Part shown: piece after piece, positions 32,591-42,011 of the stretch
How the letters are laid out: every line of letters begins with the position of its first letter
Position numbering within the stretch: position 1 is the stretch's first letter
Source: CAVWGP01 sp963754645
GTDB taxonomy: Bacteria > Pseudomonadota > Alphaproteobacteria > Bin65
Direction: 5' to 3'
DNA: 64,000 nt
Assembly (NCBI GenBank): GCA_963754645.1
Contig: CAVWGP010000012.1
Span: forward strand, 744,001 to 808,000
The notes under the pieces: model-generated
The model's input: the letters and a program-made list of their open reading frames with translations, nothing else
Told to the model about the DNA's origin: nothing
Databases searched by the model: none
Made by a program: the position numbers and the translations under genes

Positions 32591-35437
32591 TCAATCGGTC
32601 GTCCCTTCTTCCTCGTCGCGCAGCAGGGGCGGTTCGTCGCCGGGCCGCGGCGTGTGCGACAGATCGGGCCGCTCGAGCAACTCGAGCGAGAACATGATGT
32701 CGCGCACGATCTGGCCGCACGAAGTGCCGCCGAAGCGGAAATTGCCGACCGCGTGCGACGTCATGCAGGCAACGGCGACGCGCCGGCCGTTTTCGCCGAT
32801 CGGCTCCTTCCAGCCGACGAACCAGCCTGAGTTGAAGCCCGCGTTCTTAGCGGGATCGGCGGTGCCGGTCTTGCCGTGCATGCGGCACCACAGGGGCTTT
32901 ACCGCGCCCCGGCCGGTCGCCACGCGCAGCGCCGCGATTCGGTTGAGGATATCGTTGCTACGTCCCGCGCTCGCCACCAGCGTGCTGAGCACGAAGCGCG
33001 GCGACGCGGACTTGAAGATCGAAACCGCCGTCGAACCCGCCGCCTCGGGCACCGATTTCATGCCCAGGCGGATCTCGCGGATGATCTCGGGGTCGAGTTT
33101 GAGCGCGGTTGCCTCCGGCGTCGGCAGTCGCTTGCCGAGCCAGCCGCGGATGATGTGCGGCTGCACGGTTTTGCCGCTGGCGATGGTGGCGGCGCCGCGG
33201 GCGAGGTGCAGGGTCGACACCGTCCAGCCCTGGCCAATTCCGTTCAGGCCGATGCGATGGAACGCCGCAACCTTCCACACCGCGGCATTGTCCGGCAGCA
33301 ACGCCTCGCCGCGCGTAATGTGCGTCAGCGGCGAGCGGCCAAACAGCGGATCGTAGATCGCGGCCGAGCGCAGGCGGAACAGCCCGAGATCGCCCGGCAC
33401 ATTCACCGCGAGGTCCATTGGGGTCTCCCAATCGACGCCGAATTCGCGAAGGCGCAACATGAAGCGCGTCGCCGGAATCTTGTCCGCCTTGACGGTGATG
33501 CGCCCGCCGCGTTGCGGCAGGCTTTTGATCCAATTGTCGACTGCCCTTTCTTCCAGCATGACGGCGAGGCGCGAGAAAAAGACGTTGTAGGACGATTTGA
33601 TCGCTATGCGCACGCCGAGCTTCTCGAAGCTTGGCCGGCGGTATTCGGGATCGGGATGGTTGGGATCGATGCAGATCGGATCGCGCGTCGGTCCGCCCTG
33701 CGACATGGCGGCCTTGCTGTGATTGCTGATCGAGCGCGTGTCGGAGCCCGGGATCATATAAGTGCCGGCGCCCGAATCGAGGCCGGTGACTTGCCGGAAT
33801 TCGCCCGGATCGAGCCCCATAAGCATGCGCTTGATGCGCGGATCGGCGCCCGGCGCCGAGGCTTCGAGCGCCGCCGAAAGCGCCAGCAAAGTCTTCCAGG
33901 TCGAGCCCGGCGTGTTGTGGATGTCCATCAATTCCCAAGACGCCACCGACATCGGATCCTTGTTCGGATTGCTGATGGCGTAGGAAACATAGTCCCAGGA
34001 CTTCGCGCCGAACGGCGGCAGCGGCCAGTTTGCCATGCCGAGAATCGCGCCCGTATCGATATCGATCAGCATCACCGAGCCGCGCCGGTCGTGATAGAAA
34101 CGGCCCGGCCGGGCTTCGCTGTCGAACTCCTTGGTCATGTAGTGCGTGACCGTATCCTGCACCGCCTTCTGCACGCGGCTGTCGATCGTGAGGACAATGT
34201 CGCCGGCGGCACCGAGGCGCGTTTGATTGAGCATGCCGGAGATACTGCTGGCGTCGCCGCGGCCGAAACCGATAAGGCTCAGAAGTCCAAGGTTGTTCGC
34301 TTCCTCGGTTGGCGTGCCCTTGCCTTCGACGTCGGTGAGGGCAACGCCGTCGAGCGTCTTGATGACGTAGCGATTCGCAGAGGCCGATGGCTTCGGACGC
34401 TCGACCGGGCGCCAATTATAGACCCATTCCAGCGTGTCGATCGTCACCGTGCCCGGGTCCTTGCCCGGCGTCTTGCCGCGGCGCGCCTTGCTGCGCCCGC
34501 GCGTGCGCGGCCGCTCGGCGAGATCTTCGCCGCTCATGCTGATGGCGAGGCCGAATATTTTCGGCGCGCAATTGACGGAGGGTTCGACCGTGATCTCGAC
34601 GTCGGTATCGCCGCGCACCGGCAGGGTGACGAGCGCCGCGCGCGAACTCAGCTTGCACGGCCATATCGACTTGATTTCGCTATAGGTAATTTCGCGCCGG
34701 TCGATGCGCGCGCCAGGCGGGACCTTGACCGGATTGCCGATGACCTGGATCGAAACCGTGCCGGTATTGCCGGTGATGCGCGTCGAAAACACGAAACGCT
34801 GTTTGGGCTCAGGGGCGGCGACACCGACCCAATCGTCCATGCCCTTGGGAATCTCGTTCTTGTTGACGAAACCGAAGGTTTCCGGCACCAGCGCGCCGAC
34901 TTGCTTGGGGTGGCCGGAATCGGACTTGGCCGTCCAGAATATTTTATTTTGGTCGGCATCGCTGACCTTGCGATTGTCGCGCACGGCGGCAATGAGGCGC
35001 GTTTCGTTCCACAGCTTGACCTGGGTCCGGACGATGATGCCCGCCGGCAAATCGTAAAGGTCCTTGAGCAGGCCCTCCTGCACGACCTGGCTGACGCCCT
35101 CGTCCGAGTCGCCCTTGTCGCCCGCCGCCTTCTTGATCAGCACATAGTCCGGCGGGGCCATTTCAAGGCCGGTGTCCTCGCGCGGCACGACAAGTTTGGC
35201 CTCGATCAAGGCACGGAACAGCGCGTAGTCCTCGGTTTCGTTGAGCGCGCGGGTGAGGTCGGGCTTGCGCGCGGTGGCTTCCTTCTGCAGCCCGTCGAGG
35301 CGCCACAAAACGAGAACCGCGACGCCGGCAATCACCGCGAGATATACGGCAGCGCCGATAACGCGACTGCCAAAGCCGAGAAACGAGAAAAACAAGTTTC
35401 GCTTCGGCTTTTGCTTGTTCTTTTTTCTTTCGGCCAT
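32591..35437 (-). CDS. Class B penicillin-binding protein (transpeptidase), oversized
   Basis: A 948-residue bitopic protein: short basic cytoplasmic start (MAERKKNKQKPKRNL), one helix around residues 25-47, then a periplasmic part. The transpeptidase motifs are all present: S512-T-W-K (GSTWKTL), S616-Y-N (KSSYN) and K856-T-G (HGKTGTAD). It should form peptide cross-links. Ordinary PBP2/PBP3 proteins have 580-650 residues; the excess lies mostly in the N-terminal 350 residues, where no pedestal motif was recognised, and between the SxxK and SxN motifs. Neighbours are a SEDS polymerase and an FHA-like protein on the same strand, so a dedicated SEDS-PBP pair is likely. Confidence 0.87.
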   Translation of the reverse strand: MAERKKNKQKPKRNLFFSFLGFGSRVIGAAVYLAVIAGVAVLVLWRLDGLQKEATARKPDLTRALNETEDYALFRALIEAKLVVPREDTGLEMAPPDYVLIKKAAGDKGDSDEGVSQVVQEGLLKDLYDLPAGIIVRTQVKLWNETRLIAAVRDNRKVSDADQNKIFWTAKSDSGHPKQVGALVPETFGFVNKNEIPKGMDDWVGVAAPEPKQRFVFSTRITGNTGTVSIQVIGNPVKVPPGARIDRREITYSEIKSIWPCKLSSRAALVTLPVRGDTDVEITVEPSVNCAPKIFGLAISMSGEDLAERPRTRGRSKARRGKTPGKDPGTVTIDTLEWVYNWRPVERPKPSASANRYVIKTLDGVALTDVEGKGTPTEEANNLGLLSLIGFGRGDASSISGMLNQTRLGAAGDIVLTIDSRVQKAVQDTVTHYMTKEFDSEARPGRFYHDRRGSVMLIDIDTGAILGMANWPLPPFGAKSWDYVSYAISNPNKDPMSVASWELMDIHNTPGSTWKTLLALSAALEASAPGADPRIKRMLMGLDPGEFRQVTGLDSGAGTYMIPGSDTRSISNHSKAAMSQGGPTRDPICIDPNHPDPEYRRPSFEKLGVRIAIKSSYNVFFSRLAVMLEERAVDNWIKSLPQRGGRITVKADKIPATRFMLRLREFGVDWETPMDLAVNVPGDLGLFRLRSAAIYDPLFGRSPLTHITRGEALLPDNAAVWKVAAFHRIGLNGIGQGWTVSTLHLARGAATIASGKTVQPHIIRGWLGKRLPTPEATALKLDPEIIREIRLGMKSVPEAAGSTAVSIFKSASPRFVLSTLVASAGRSNDILNRIAALRVATGRGAVKPLWCRMHGKTGTADPAKNAGFNSGWFVGWKEPIGENGRRVAVACMTSHAVGNFRFGGTSCGQIVRDIMFSLELLERPDLSHTPRPGDEPPLLRDEEEGTTD

Positions 35438-35560
35438 AGCAACTCCTTTACCGGCGCGGTCCGGCCCAGTCGGTCTTTATCTTACTCTAGCGCAGCCGGC
35501 ACAAGACCAAGACGGTCGGCGAGTCCGGCGCTTGGCCGCCAGGACGGACGTTTGAACAAA

Positions 35561-37575
35561 TCATTCGGGCTCGGCGTCGCGCTTGCCGGCCCGGCCGCGC
35601 AGCATGGTGGCGTCGCGCGAAGGCAGCACTTGCGGCTTTTCCTGGTTGAAACGCAAAAGGTAGCTGCCGACGATGAACATCTCTTCGGGCTCAAGAACCG
35701 CGGCACCACGATCGCCCGGTGCCAAGGATCGGATCAGCTTGCCTTCCTGGTCGAGCACGTAGCTCGGCATCTTGCCGTCCGCCATCGCGATTTCAAGCCG
35801 GCTGCCGCTCAACTTCAACGACACATGGCGGCGCGACAGGTTAAGCGCATTGAGCCGCGCGCCCCTAGGCCCCTGCCCGCCCGCCCAGGTCAGCGCGTCG
35901 GGATGATCGAGCAATTCCATCGGCAAGTCGGGCTGCGCGCCCTCAACGGCAGAATCGCTACGGCCGAGCAGGAACGGATCAGTGCTCAGGGGGAACGAAC
36001 TTTCCTGCCGCAACATGAGCAGGCCGTGATAGACATCGGGTACCGGCGAGGCGAGCAATTCGAGATATTTGCCCGAGCCGGTATCGAGCGAACTTGGCAT
36101 GTAGTTGACTGGGCTGAATTCGGTTTGGCCCGGCAAGCGGTAGAATAATGTCGCCGCATCGGCGCGCGCCTGGAGCGCGAGGCAGCGCTTGATATCGACT
36201 GTCGCCTTGTCCGCCGCCCGCACCGGGCGGCCGATGCGATCGAACCAGATGGTCCATTGCTCCAATCCGCCCAGTCGGCGCTGGCCGTCGATGCGCAGCA
36301 GCGCGCAGCCCGTGACCTTAAGCGAGTAACGTTGCGAAATTGGCGCTTGATGGGCCGATTTGGCCGACGGTGGCGGCGTCCTTGGCGCCGGCGTCGCTGC
36401 GGGCGCTGGTGCCGCTGGCAACGCGGCCCGCGGCTGTGCGCCGGCGCCGTCCTTCCCGGCACCGCCAAAAAAACGGTCGAGGCCGACGCGCGCCGGTGCT
36501 TGGCCGACGCCCGATGCCGGCGCCGGTTGCGGCGGGCGCACTGGTGGCGCACCTTTGCGGGCGGTGGGTACGTCGTCATCCGGCTGTTTCGCCGCGACGG
36601 GCTTGGGCGGCGGCGGCGGCGGGGCGCTTTCGGTTTGGGCGCCTCCTTGGGCGGCAGATTGAAGGCCCGCCTTGTCGCCGGCTCGGAAATGAACTTGACC
36701 TCGATGACGACCGTGTCGTCGCCTTCGCTTTCGGGGCCGCGCTTGTCCTTCAAGATCCAATGGAACGGTTCGCCGTCGTGCTTGGGGCTGATCGTCTGAA
36801 CGAGGCTGACATAGTCGCTGTCGGAATAGACGCGTTCGGCATCGGAGGAGGAGAGATTGAGCGAGATATTGCCCTCACGACGGCCGAACCAAAGCGGCGC
36901 GCGCACCGGACCGGCACGATCCGGCGTGAGCAGGATCGAGCCCTGTCCGGCATAGACCCCGACCGGACGCTTGATCTGGGCGCCATTGCGCCAGAACGAC
37001 CAATCCTCGAATTTGACCGGCTCGGCCTCCCGGCTACGCCGCATCTGGATCGAGCCGAGCACCTCGTCCTCGGCCGTCGGCACGAAGACGCCGAAGCCGA
37101 ACTGGAACACGACGGTATTCGCCTCGAGATCCTCGTCGGGCATGATCGTGTAGTTCGGGTCGCGCTCGGGCGGCATGGAGCGCTTGAATTTCATGCGGTG
37201 AAGCTGGGCGAGATTGCTGGCCAGGGCCTCGAGCCGCTTGCCGCGGCGCTTCGAGTCGGCGCGCCATTTGGCGTCCGCGATCCACATCACAACATCGGTA
37301 AACACCGGCGTCTGTTCGCGAAATCGGCCCTCGGCGTCGCGCACGTGCTTGATGTCGCGGCAGCCATCGAGCGCCGCCTGCAGGCGGAACTCGCGGTCGC
37401 CGGTTTTTTCCTCGGCGATCTTGCTGTTGCCGCCATAACGCCGGTCCCACAGCGGATCGGGATCGAACGGATCCTCGACGCCGGTGAGCGATAGGGTAAA
37501 GACGCCGAGACTCTCGCCCGCTTCGCGATACTCCTCGATCGTCTCTTTACCTTTGTGTTTGAAAAGTCCGAACAT
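35561..37575 (-). pseudogene. FHA-like protein with proline-rich linker, frameshifted as given
   Basis: A protein of about 671 residues once one missing base is allowed in the run at 36621-36624. The N-terminal 320 residues (MFGLFKHKGKETIEEYR ...) belong to no family I recognise. A Pro/Ala/Lys-rich linker follows, and the C-terminal 300 residues include FLLGRSDSA, NLSRRHVSLKL and a closing MFIVGSYLLRF, which together resemble a forkhead-associated domain (GR, SxxH and the final strand). FHA domains bind phosphothreonine. It has no signal peptide, so it is probably cytoplasmic. It opens the three-gene group with the PBP and SEDS genes. The FHA assignment is moderate. Confidence 0.55.
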
Positions 37576-37697
37576 AGGGCCGGGAAAATAGCCGGAGACG
37601 CGGCATAATTCCACAACTACGCGTAGCCTCGCGGCGGCACGCTTGCACCCCCAACTCGACCTTGACACACTCGCGGCGTTCAGCGCAGGGGAGATCC

Positions 37698-38852
37698 ATG
37701 ACCAGCCGCGACCCCGCTTATGTGACCAACGTCCACCAACTCTTGCGCGACCAGGCGCGCCGCTTCGTCGAAACCGAAGTGCTGCCCCACGCGGATGCGT
37801 GGGAAAAGCAGGGTTTCGTGCCGCGCGCCGTCTACCGGCGCATGGGCGAGCTGGGTTTTTTCGGCCTGCGCTATCCCGAGGAATACGGCGGGTCGGGCCT
37901 CGACAGCGTGGCCTCGGTCGTGTTGTGGGAAGAGCTGGGCCGCAGCGGCTATAGCGGCTTCGTCGTCGGCGGCGCGGTGCACGGCGAAATGGCGTCGCCC
38001 CATCTCGCCCGCTACGGCTCCAAGGCGCAAAAAGACCGCTGGATGCCCAAAATCGTCGACGGCTCGGTCATCACGGCCGTCGCCGTCACCGAACCCGACG
38101 GCGGTTCCAACGTCGCGGCGCTCAAGACCCGGGCCAAGCGCCAAGGCAACGATAAGTGGGTGATGAACGGCTCCAAAATCTTCATCACCAACGGCGTGCT
38201 CGCCGATATCTATTTCGTGGCGGCGCGGACCGATCCCGACGCCAAGGGTTCGCGCGGCATTTCGATGTTCATCGTCGAAAAGGGCAGCCCCGGCTTCAAA
38301 GTCGCCAAACAGCTCGACAAGTTGGGCTGGCGCTCCTCCGATACGGCCGAACTTGTGTTCGAGGATTGCGAAATTCCGGCGGAAAACCTGCTCGGCGAAG
38401 AGAACAAGGGTTTCTACGCAGTAATGCGTAATTTCCAAAACGAGCGTATCGTCGGCGCTTCGGTCGCGCTCGGCGAAACCGCCAAGGCGATCGAACTTAC
38501 GCTCGATTGGGTCAAGACGCGCAAGGCTTTCGGCGGCGTGCTGTGGGACAAGCAGGTGATCCGCAACCGCCTCTCCGAGCTCGCGATGCGGCTCGAGGCT
38601 GGGCGACAGCTCACCTATCACGCCGCCTGGCTCGACGCCCAAGGCATCGATTGCGTCAAGGAAGTGTCGATGGCCAAGGCGATGATGGGCGAACTCGTCA
38701 ACCAAACCATGTATGTCTGCGGTCAGTTCCAGGGCGGCATGGCTTTCATGAAGGAGTCGCCGATCGAGCGGATGTATCGCGACGCCCGAGTGGCCTCGAT
38801 CGGCGGCGGCGCCACCGAGGTCATGCTCGAAGAGGTGGCGAAGCGGATGTAG
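37698..38852 (+). CDS. Acyl-CoA dehydrogenase
   Basis: A 384-residue FAD-dependent acyl-CoA dehydrogenase of the medium/short-chain type. FAD and substrate motifs in order: VTEPDGGSNVAALKTRA, GWRSSDTAELVFEDCEIP, NERIVGASVALGETA and the C-terminal IERMYRDARVASIGGGATEVM, which carries the usual catalytic-base region. It should oxidise an acyl-CoA and pass electrons to ETF. ATG at 37698 has AGGGGAG upstream. Its 3' end overlaps queG, on the opposite strand, by 32 bases. No ETF or other beta-oxidation gene lies nearby, so the substrate is unknown. Confidence 0.92.
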   Translation: MTSRDPAYVTNVHQLLRDQARRFVETEVLPHADAWEKQGFVPRAVYRRMGELGFFGLRYPEEYGGSGLDSVASVVLWEELGRSGYSGFVVGGAVHGEMASPHLARYGSKAQKDRWMPKIVDGSVITAVAVTEPDGGSNVAALKTRAKRQGNDKWVMNGSKIFITNGVLADIYFVAARTDPDAKGSRGISMFIVEKGSPGFKVAKQLDKLGWRSSDTAELVFEDCEIPAENLLGEENKGFYAVMRNFQNERIVGASVALGETAKAIELTLDWVKTRKAFGGVLWDKQVIRNRLSELAMRLEAGRQLTYHAAWLDAQGIDCVKEVSMAKAMMGELVNQTMYVCGQFQGGMAFMKESPIERMYRDARVASIGGGATEVMLEEVAKRM

Positions 38853-39987
38853 CGGCCCGCCATTCCTGGCGGACATCCTCATCGGCCTCCGCGGCTTGCT
38901 CAGCCGCCGCCAAGCGGGCGAATTCGTCGGCAGGCAGAAGCCGCGACAACGCCCACGCCGCCGCGGCCCGCACCACCGGCGAGGCGTCGCGCGCCAGCCG
39001 CTCGGCCTGGGGCCGCAGTGCCGGTTCGCCTGAGTTGCCGATGGCGATCAGCACGTTACGGATAAAGCGGTCGCGCCCGATGCGCTTGATCGGCGAGGCG
39101 CGGAAGACGGCGCGGAAGGCGGCATCGTCCAGAGCCGCGAAATCGGCGAGCTTCGGCCGGGTGAGTTCGACACGGGGCGCGAAAGCGTAGTCCTTGGTGC
39201 GCTGCGCGAACTTGTTCCACGGACACACGGCGAGGCAATCGTCGCAGCCATAGATGCGGTTGCCGATCGCCGCGCGGAATTCGCGCGGAATGTGGCCCTT
39301 GTGCTCGATGGTGAGATAGGAAATGCAACGCCGCGCATCGAGCCTGTAGGGTGCTGGGAACGCCTTGGTCGGACATACGTCAAGGCAGCGCCGGCACGCG
39401 CCGCAACGATCGGCGGCAGCGATATCGGGCGCCAGGTCAAGCGTCGTCAGCACGCAACCGAGAAACAGCCACGAGCCGAATTCGCGGGAAACGAGATTCG
39501 TGTGCTTGCCTTGCCAGCCGAGTGCCGCGCGCTCGGCGAGCGGTTTTTCCATGAGCGGCGCGGTATCGACGAAGACCTTTACGTCGCCGCCATAGGTGCG
39601 TTGCAGCCAGCCGGCAAGGCGCTTCAAGCGCGACTTCACGGTGCCATGGTAATCGGCGTTGCGGGCGTAGACCGAGACCGTGCCACGGTCGGGCATCGCC
39701 AGGGTTTCCAGCGGATCGCCAGGCGGACCGTAGTTGAGGCCGAGGAGGATGGCGCTGCGCGCCGCCGGCCACATGGCGCGCGGATCGGCCCGACGCTCGG
39801 CGGTGGTTGCGAGCCACTCCATTGTGCCGTGATTGCCTGCGGCCAGATATTCCTTCAATCGCACCGCAAGCTCCGGCGGCAGCGACGCGGCGGCAAAGCC
39901 GGCCGCATCGAAGCCGAACTCGATCGCTTTGGCGCGGATCGCGGCCTCCCTGCTCGCGGCCTCGCCGCCCGCCGCCGGCGCGGTCAT
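38821..39987 (-). CDS. queG: Epoxyqueuosine reductase QueG
   Basis: A 388-residue cobalamin-dependent iron-sulfur enzyme that reduces epoxyqueuosine to queuosine in tRNA, the last step of the pathway. Two [4Fe-4S] motifs are complete: CGACRRCLDVCP near residue 199 and CDDCLAVCP near residue 253. The N-terminal part includes YGPPGDP and ARNADYHGTVKSRL, typical of the family, and a HEAT-like repeat segment (ASPVVRAAAAWALSRL) is at the C-terminus. I chose ATG 39987, giving MTAPAAGG; a longer upstream frame runs into the queF gene. It is followed upstream by queF, five bases away, in the same direction. Confidence 0.94.
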   Translation of the reverse strand: MTAPAAGGEAASREAAIRAKAIEFGFDAAGFAAASLPPELAVRLKEYLAAGNHGTMEWLATTAERRADPRAMWPAARSAILLGLNYGPPGDPLETLAMPDRGTVSVYARNADYHGTVKSRLKRLAGWLQRTYGGDVKVFVDTAPLMEKPLAERAALGWQGKHTNLVSREFGSWLFLGCVLTTLDLAPDIAAADRCGACRRCLDVCPTKAFPAPYRLDARRCISYLTIEHKGHIPREFRAAIGNRIYGCDDCLAVCPWNKFAQRTKDYAFAPRVELTRPKLADFAALDDAAFRAVFRASPIKRIGRDRFIRNVLIAIGNSGEPALRPQAERLARDASPVVRAAAAWALSRLLPADEFARLAAAEQAAEADEDVRQEWRAATSASPPLRA

Positions 39988-39991
39988 GGCG

Positions 39992-40477
39992 TTAGCCGCG
40001 GCCCCGATAGGGTGCGACGCCCTGTTCGGGCAGCCACAGCCCGCGCGGCGGCGGACCCGATTGATAGAACACATCGATCGGCATGCCGCCGCGCGGATAC
40101 CAATAGCCGCCGATGCGCAGCCAGCGCGGCACGATCGTGCGCATCACGCGCTTGGCAATGGTCAGGGTGCAATCCTCGTGGAACGCGCCGTGATCGCGGA
40201 AAGACGACAGATAGAGCTTCAAGCTCTTGCTCTCGGCCAGGCGCCGGCGCGGCACGTAGTCGATGACGAGGTGCGCGAAATCGGGCTGGCACGTGATCGG
40301 GCACAGCGCGGTGAATTCCGGCGCCGTGAAGCGCACGAGATAGAGCGTGCCTGGATGCGGGTTCGCCACGGTTTCGAGCACAGCGTCCGCGGGCGAGGCC
40401 GCGGCGCGCGCCGGGCGGCCAAGCTGGGTCAATTTCGGTCCGATCGATCTGGGCATCCCGGCAAGATACGTCGCCAT
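39992..40477 (-). CDS. queF: preQ0 reductase QueF
   Basis: A 161-residue unimodular QueF that reduces 7-cyano-7-deazaguanine to 7-aminomethyl-7-deazaguanine with NADPH. The nucleophile Cys59 lies in FTALCPITCQPDFAHL, followed by the general acid Asp66; the QueF motif is ESKSLKLYL, and FHEDC carries the binding Glu. The start at 40477 (MATYLAGMPRS) is chosen because the upstream extension is not conserved-looking. It sits five bases before queG, so the two form an operon. I did not recognise a preQ1 riboswitch in the 208-base divergent gap. Confidence 0.94.
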   Translation of the reverse strand: MATYLAGMPRSIGPKLTQLGRPARAAASPADAVLETVANPHPGTLYLVRFTAPEFTALCPITCQPDFAHLVIDYVPRRRLAESKSLKLYLSSFRDHGAFHEDCTLTIAKRVMRTIVPRWLRIGGYWYPRGGMPIDVFYQSGPPPRGLWLPEQGVAPYRGRG

Positions 40478-40685
40478 CGCACCGCATCCAAGAACCCAAT
40501 CTGGCACCACCGGCAAGACCGTGAATGAGACCTGATTGGCATCGATCGTTAGGATTTTCAAATCGTTGAGCCGGCCCGCCAGCCGGTTTCTTCGGCCGCA
40601 TCCGTGCCCGGAGCGGGCGCATTCATAAATTCTTAGCTTGGCCGGAACACAATGAGCGTTGCTTCAACAAGAGCCGGTTCCAGCC

Positions 40686-41318
40686 ATGGACAAGAAAGTT
40701 ATGATGATCGGCGGCGCCGTCGCCGTCGTCGTGCTTGGCGGCGCATACATGCTGCTGTCGCCCTCGCGCGCGCCCAAGCCGGTCCAACTGACGTCAACCG
40801 AGCCCCCGCCGCCGCCCTCGGCTTGGGTCGAGAAGACCGCGGAAGTTGCGAATACGAGCTACGGCTTTTACTTCAAGTATCCGAAAGACTGGGGTCCGGG
40901 TTTCCAATTTTCCGGCAATGTCGTGCAAAGCGTCGGCCGGCGCGACGGGGTCTATTGTTCGGTCAGCATTGTCGAGAAACGGCACGAGAGCGACGAAACC
41001 GGCAAGCCGAAGACGCTCGCCGCGCTTCTGACGGCGGCGACCGACAAGAATGTCAGCGGCCTTTATGGGTCGGCAAAGGCGAAGGTCGACAAATTCGCCC
41101 CCGGCAAGCTCGGCAAGCAGGACAGCCGCGAATTCATGATGACAGTGACGGGCGGAACGGTCGGCGACATCAAGGTTCATGGTCATTTGACGATGCGCGA
41201 CCAGGGCGTGGTCTATCTTATTTGCGCGGCGCCGACGAAAATCTATCCCGGCAAGGATGTGCAAGATCCGTTCAAGCTGGTGATGGAAACCTTCGAGTTC
41301 GACGGCCGCCCGCGCTAG
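40686..41318 (+). CDS. Membrane-anchored PsbP/DUF1795-like protein, paralogue A
   Basis: A 210-residue protein: a short N-terminus, one hydrophobic helix (MMIGGAVAVVVLGGAYMLL), a Pro-rich linker, then a soluble domain of about 155 residues. The domain opens with SYGFYFKYPKDW and continues with NVVQSVGRRDGVYCSVSIV; this YPxxW opening resembles the PsbP/DUF1795 fold, although the assignment is loose. It is clearly paralogous to the gene immediately downstream. Start chosen at ATG 40686, in front of the membrane helix. The pair sits between queF/queG and tgt/queA. Function unknown. Confidence 0.6.
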   Translation: MDKKVMMIGGAVAVVVLGGAYMLLSPSRAPKPVQLTSTEPPPPPSAWVEKTAEVANTSYGFYFKYPKDWGPGFQFSGNVVQSVGRRDGVYCSVSIVEKRHESDETGKPKTLAALLTAATDKNVSGLYGSAKAKVDKFAPGKLGKQDSREFMMTVTGGTVGDIKVHGHLTMRDQGVVYLICAAPTKIYPGKDVQDPFKLVMETFEFDGRPR

Positions 41319-41363
41319 GCTTCGTCGAGCGGATTGCGGCACAAGGCACGCGAGGCGCGATCG

Positions 41364-42011
41364 ATGTTGGATGCTCAAAAGCTGGTTTTGTGCGTCGTCG
41401 CGATCGCCTTTGGCTTTCTTGGCCTGCCGTTCGTATACATGCAGATCGTCGGCGCTTTGATGGACGACAGCGGCCTCAATTCGCCGATGTCGCTGGCCTC
41501 TGTTGTCGCCACGAAATTTGACGGCGAGCAATCTGAGCTTCGGAACGAGCGGTTCGGTTTTTCCTTTCGTTTTCCCCGGGATTGGGTCGCCGGGCCGCGC
41601 TACGCGGCAAACGTCAGCGAAAGCGTCGGCCGATCGGACGACGCATTTTGCTATGTGAGCATTGCCCGGAATCGCTTCGATTCGGATTCGAACGGCGTGC
41701 CCAAGCGGCTGCGCGAGAATATGAGCCGTCTCGCGCCTACGCATCTTCAGGGCGAAATTCAAGGCGCAAAGATCACGGTTGAAAATTTTGGCCGTAGCCA
41801 GTTGGGCGGCCAGGATGCGCGCGAATTCGTCCTCAAGGCGTCGAGCCCGATCCTCGGTGAAATCGCATTGCGCGGACACGTGACCCAGCGCAACTACGGG
41901 GCGATCTTCGTCGTTTGCCGGGCGCCGATGCACATCTTCCCGGACGCCGGCCTGCAATCGGAGTTCGAAGCCGTCCTGCGAAGCTTTCGCTTCGATGGCC
42001 GCGCCCATTAA
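41364..42011 (+). CDS. Membrane-anchored PsbP/DUF1795-like protein, paralogue B
   Basis: A 215-residue protein with an N-terminal helix (LVLCVVAIAFGFLGLPFVYM) and a soluble domain that opens RFGFSFRFPRDW and continues NVSESVGRSDDAFCYVSIA, matching the gene upstream at corresponding places (NV..SVGR.D...C.VSI); both end in F-D-G-R. Overall identity is modest, so the duplication is old or fast-evolving. The single cysteine after SVGR is shared. It ends four bases into the end of convergent tgt. No function can be assigned. Confidence 0.6.
   Translation: MLDAQKLVLCVVAIAFGFLGLPFVYMQIVGALMDDSGLNSPMSLASVVATKFDGEQSELRNERFGFSFRFPRDWVAGPRYAANVSESVGRSDDAFCYVSIARNRFDSDSNGVPKRLRENMSRLAPTHLQGEIQGAKITVENFGRSQLGGQDAREFVLKASSPILGEIALRGHVTQRNYGAIFVVCRAPMHIFPDAGLQSEFEAVLRSFRFDGRAH

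Noticed and set aside
32876..36148. A 1090-codon open frame on the plus strand
   Set aside because: It is antisense to the PBP gene and the FHA-like gene and has a composition typical of GC-rich shadows.
40478..40685. Possible preQ1 riboswitch in front of queF
   Set aside because: I looked for the small preQ1 hairpin and A-rich tail but saw no convincing match.
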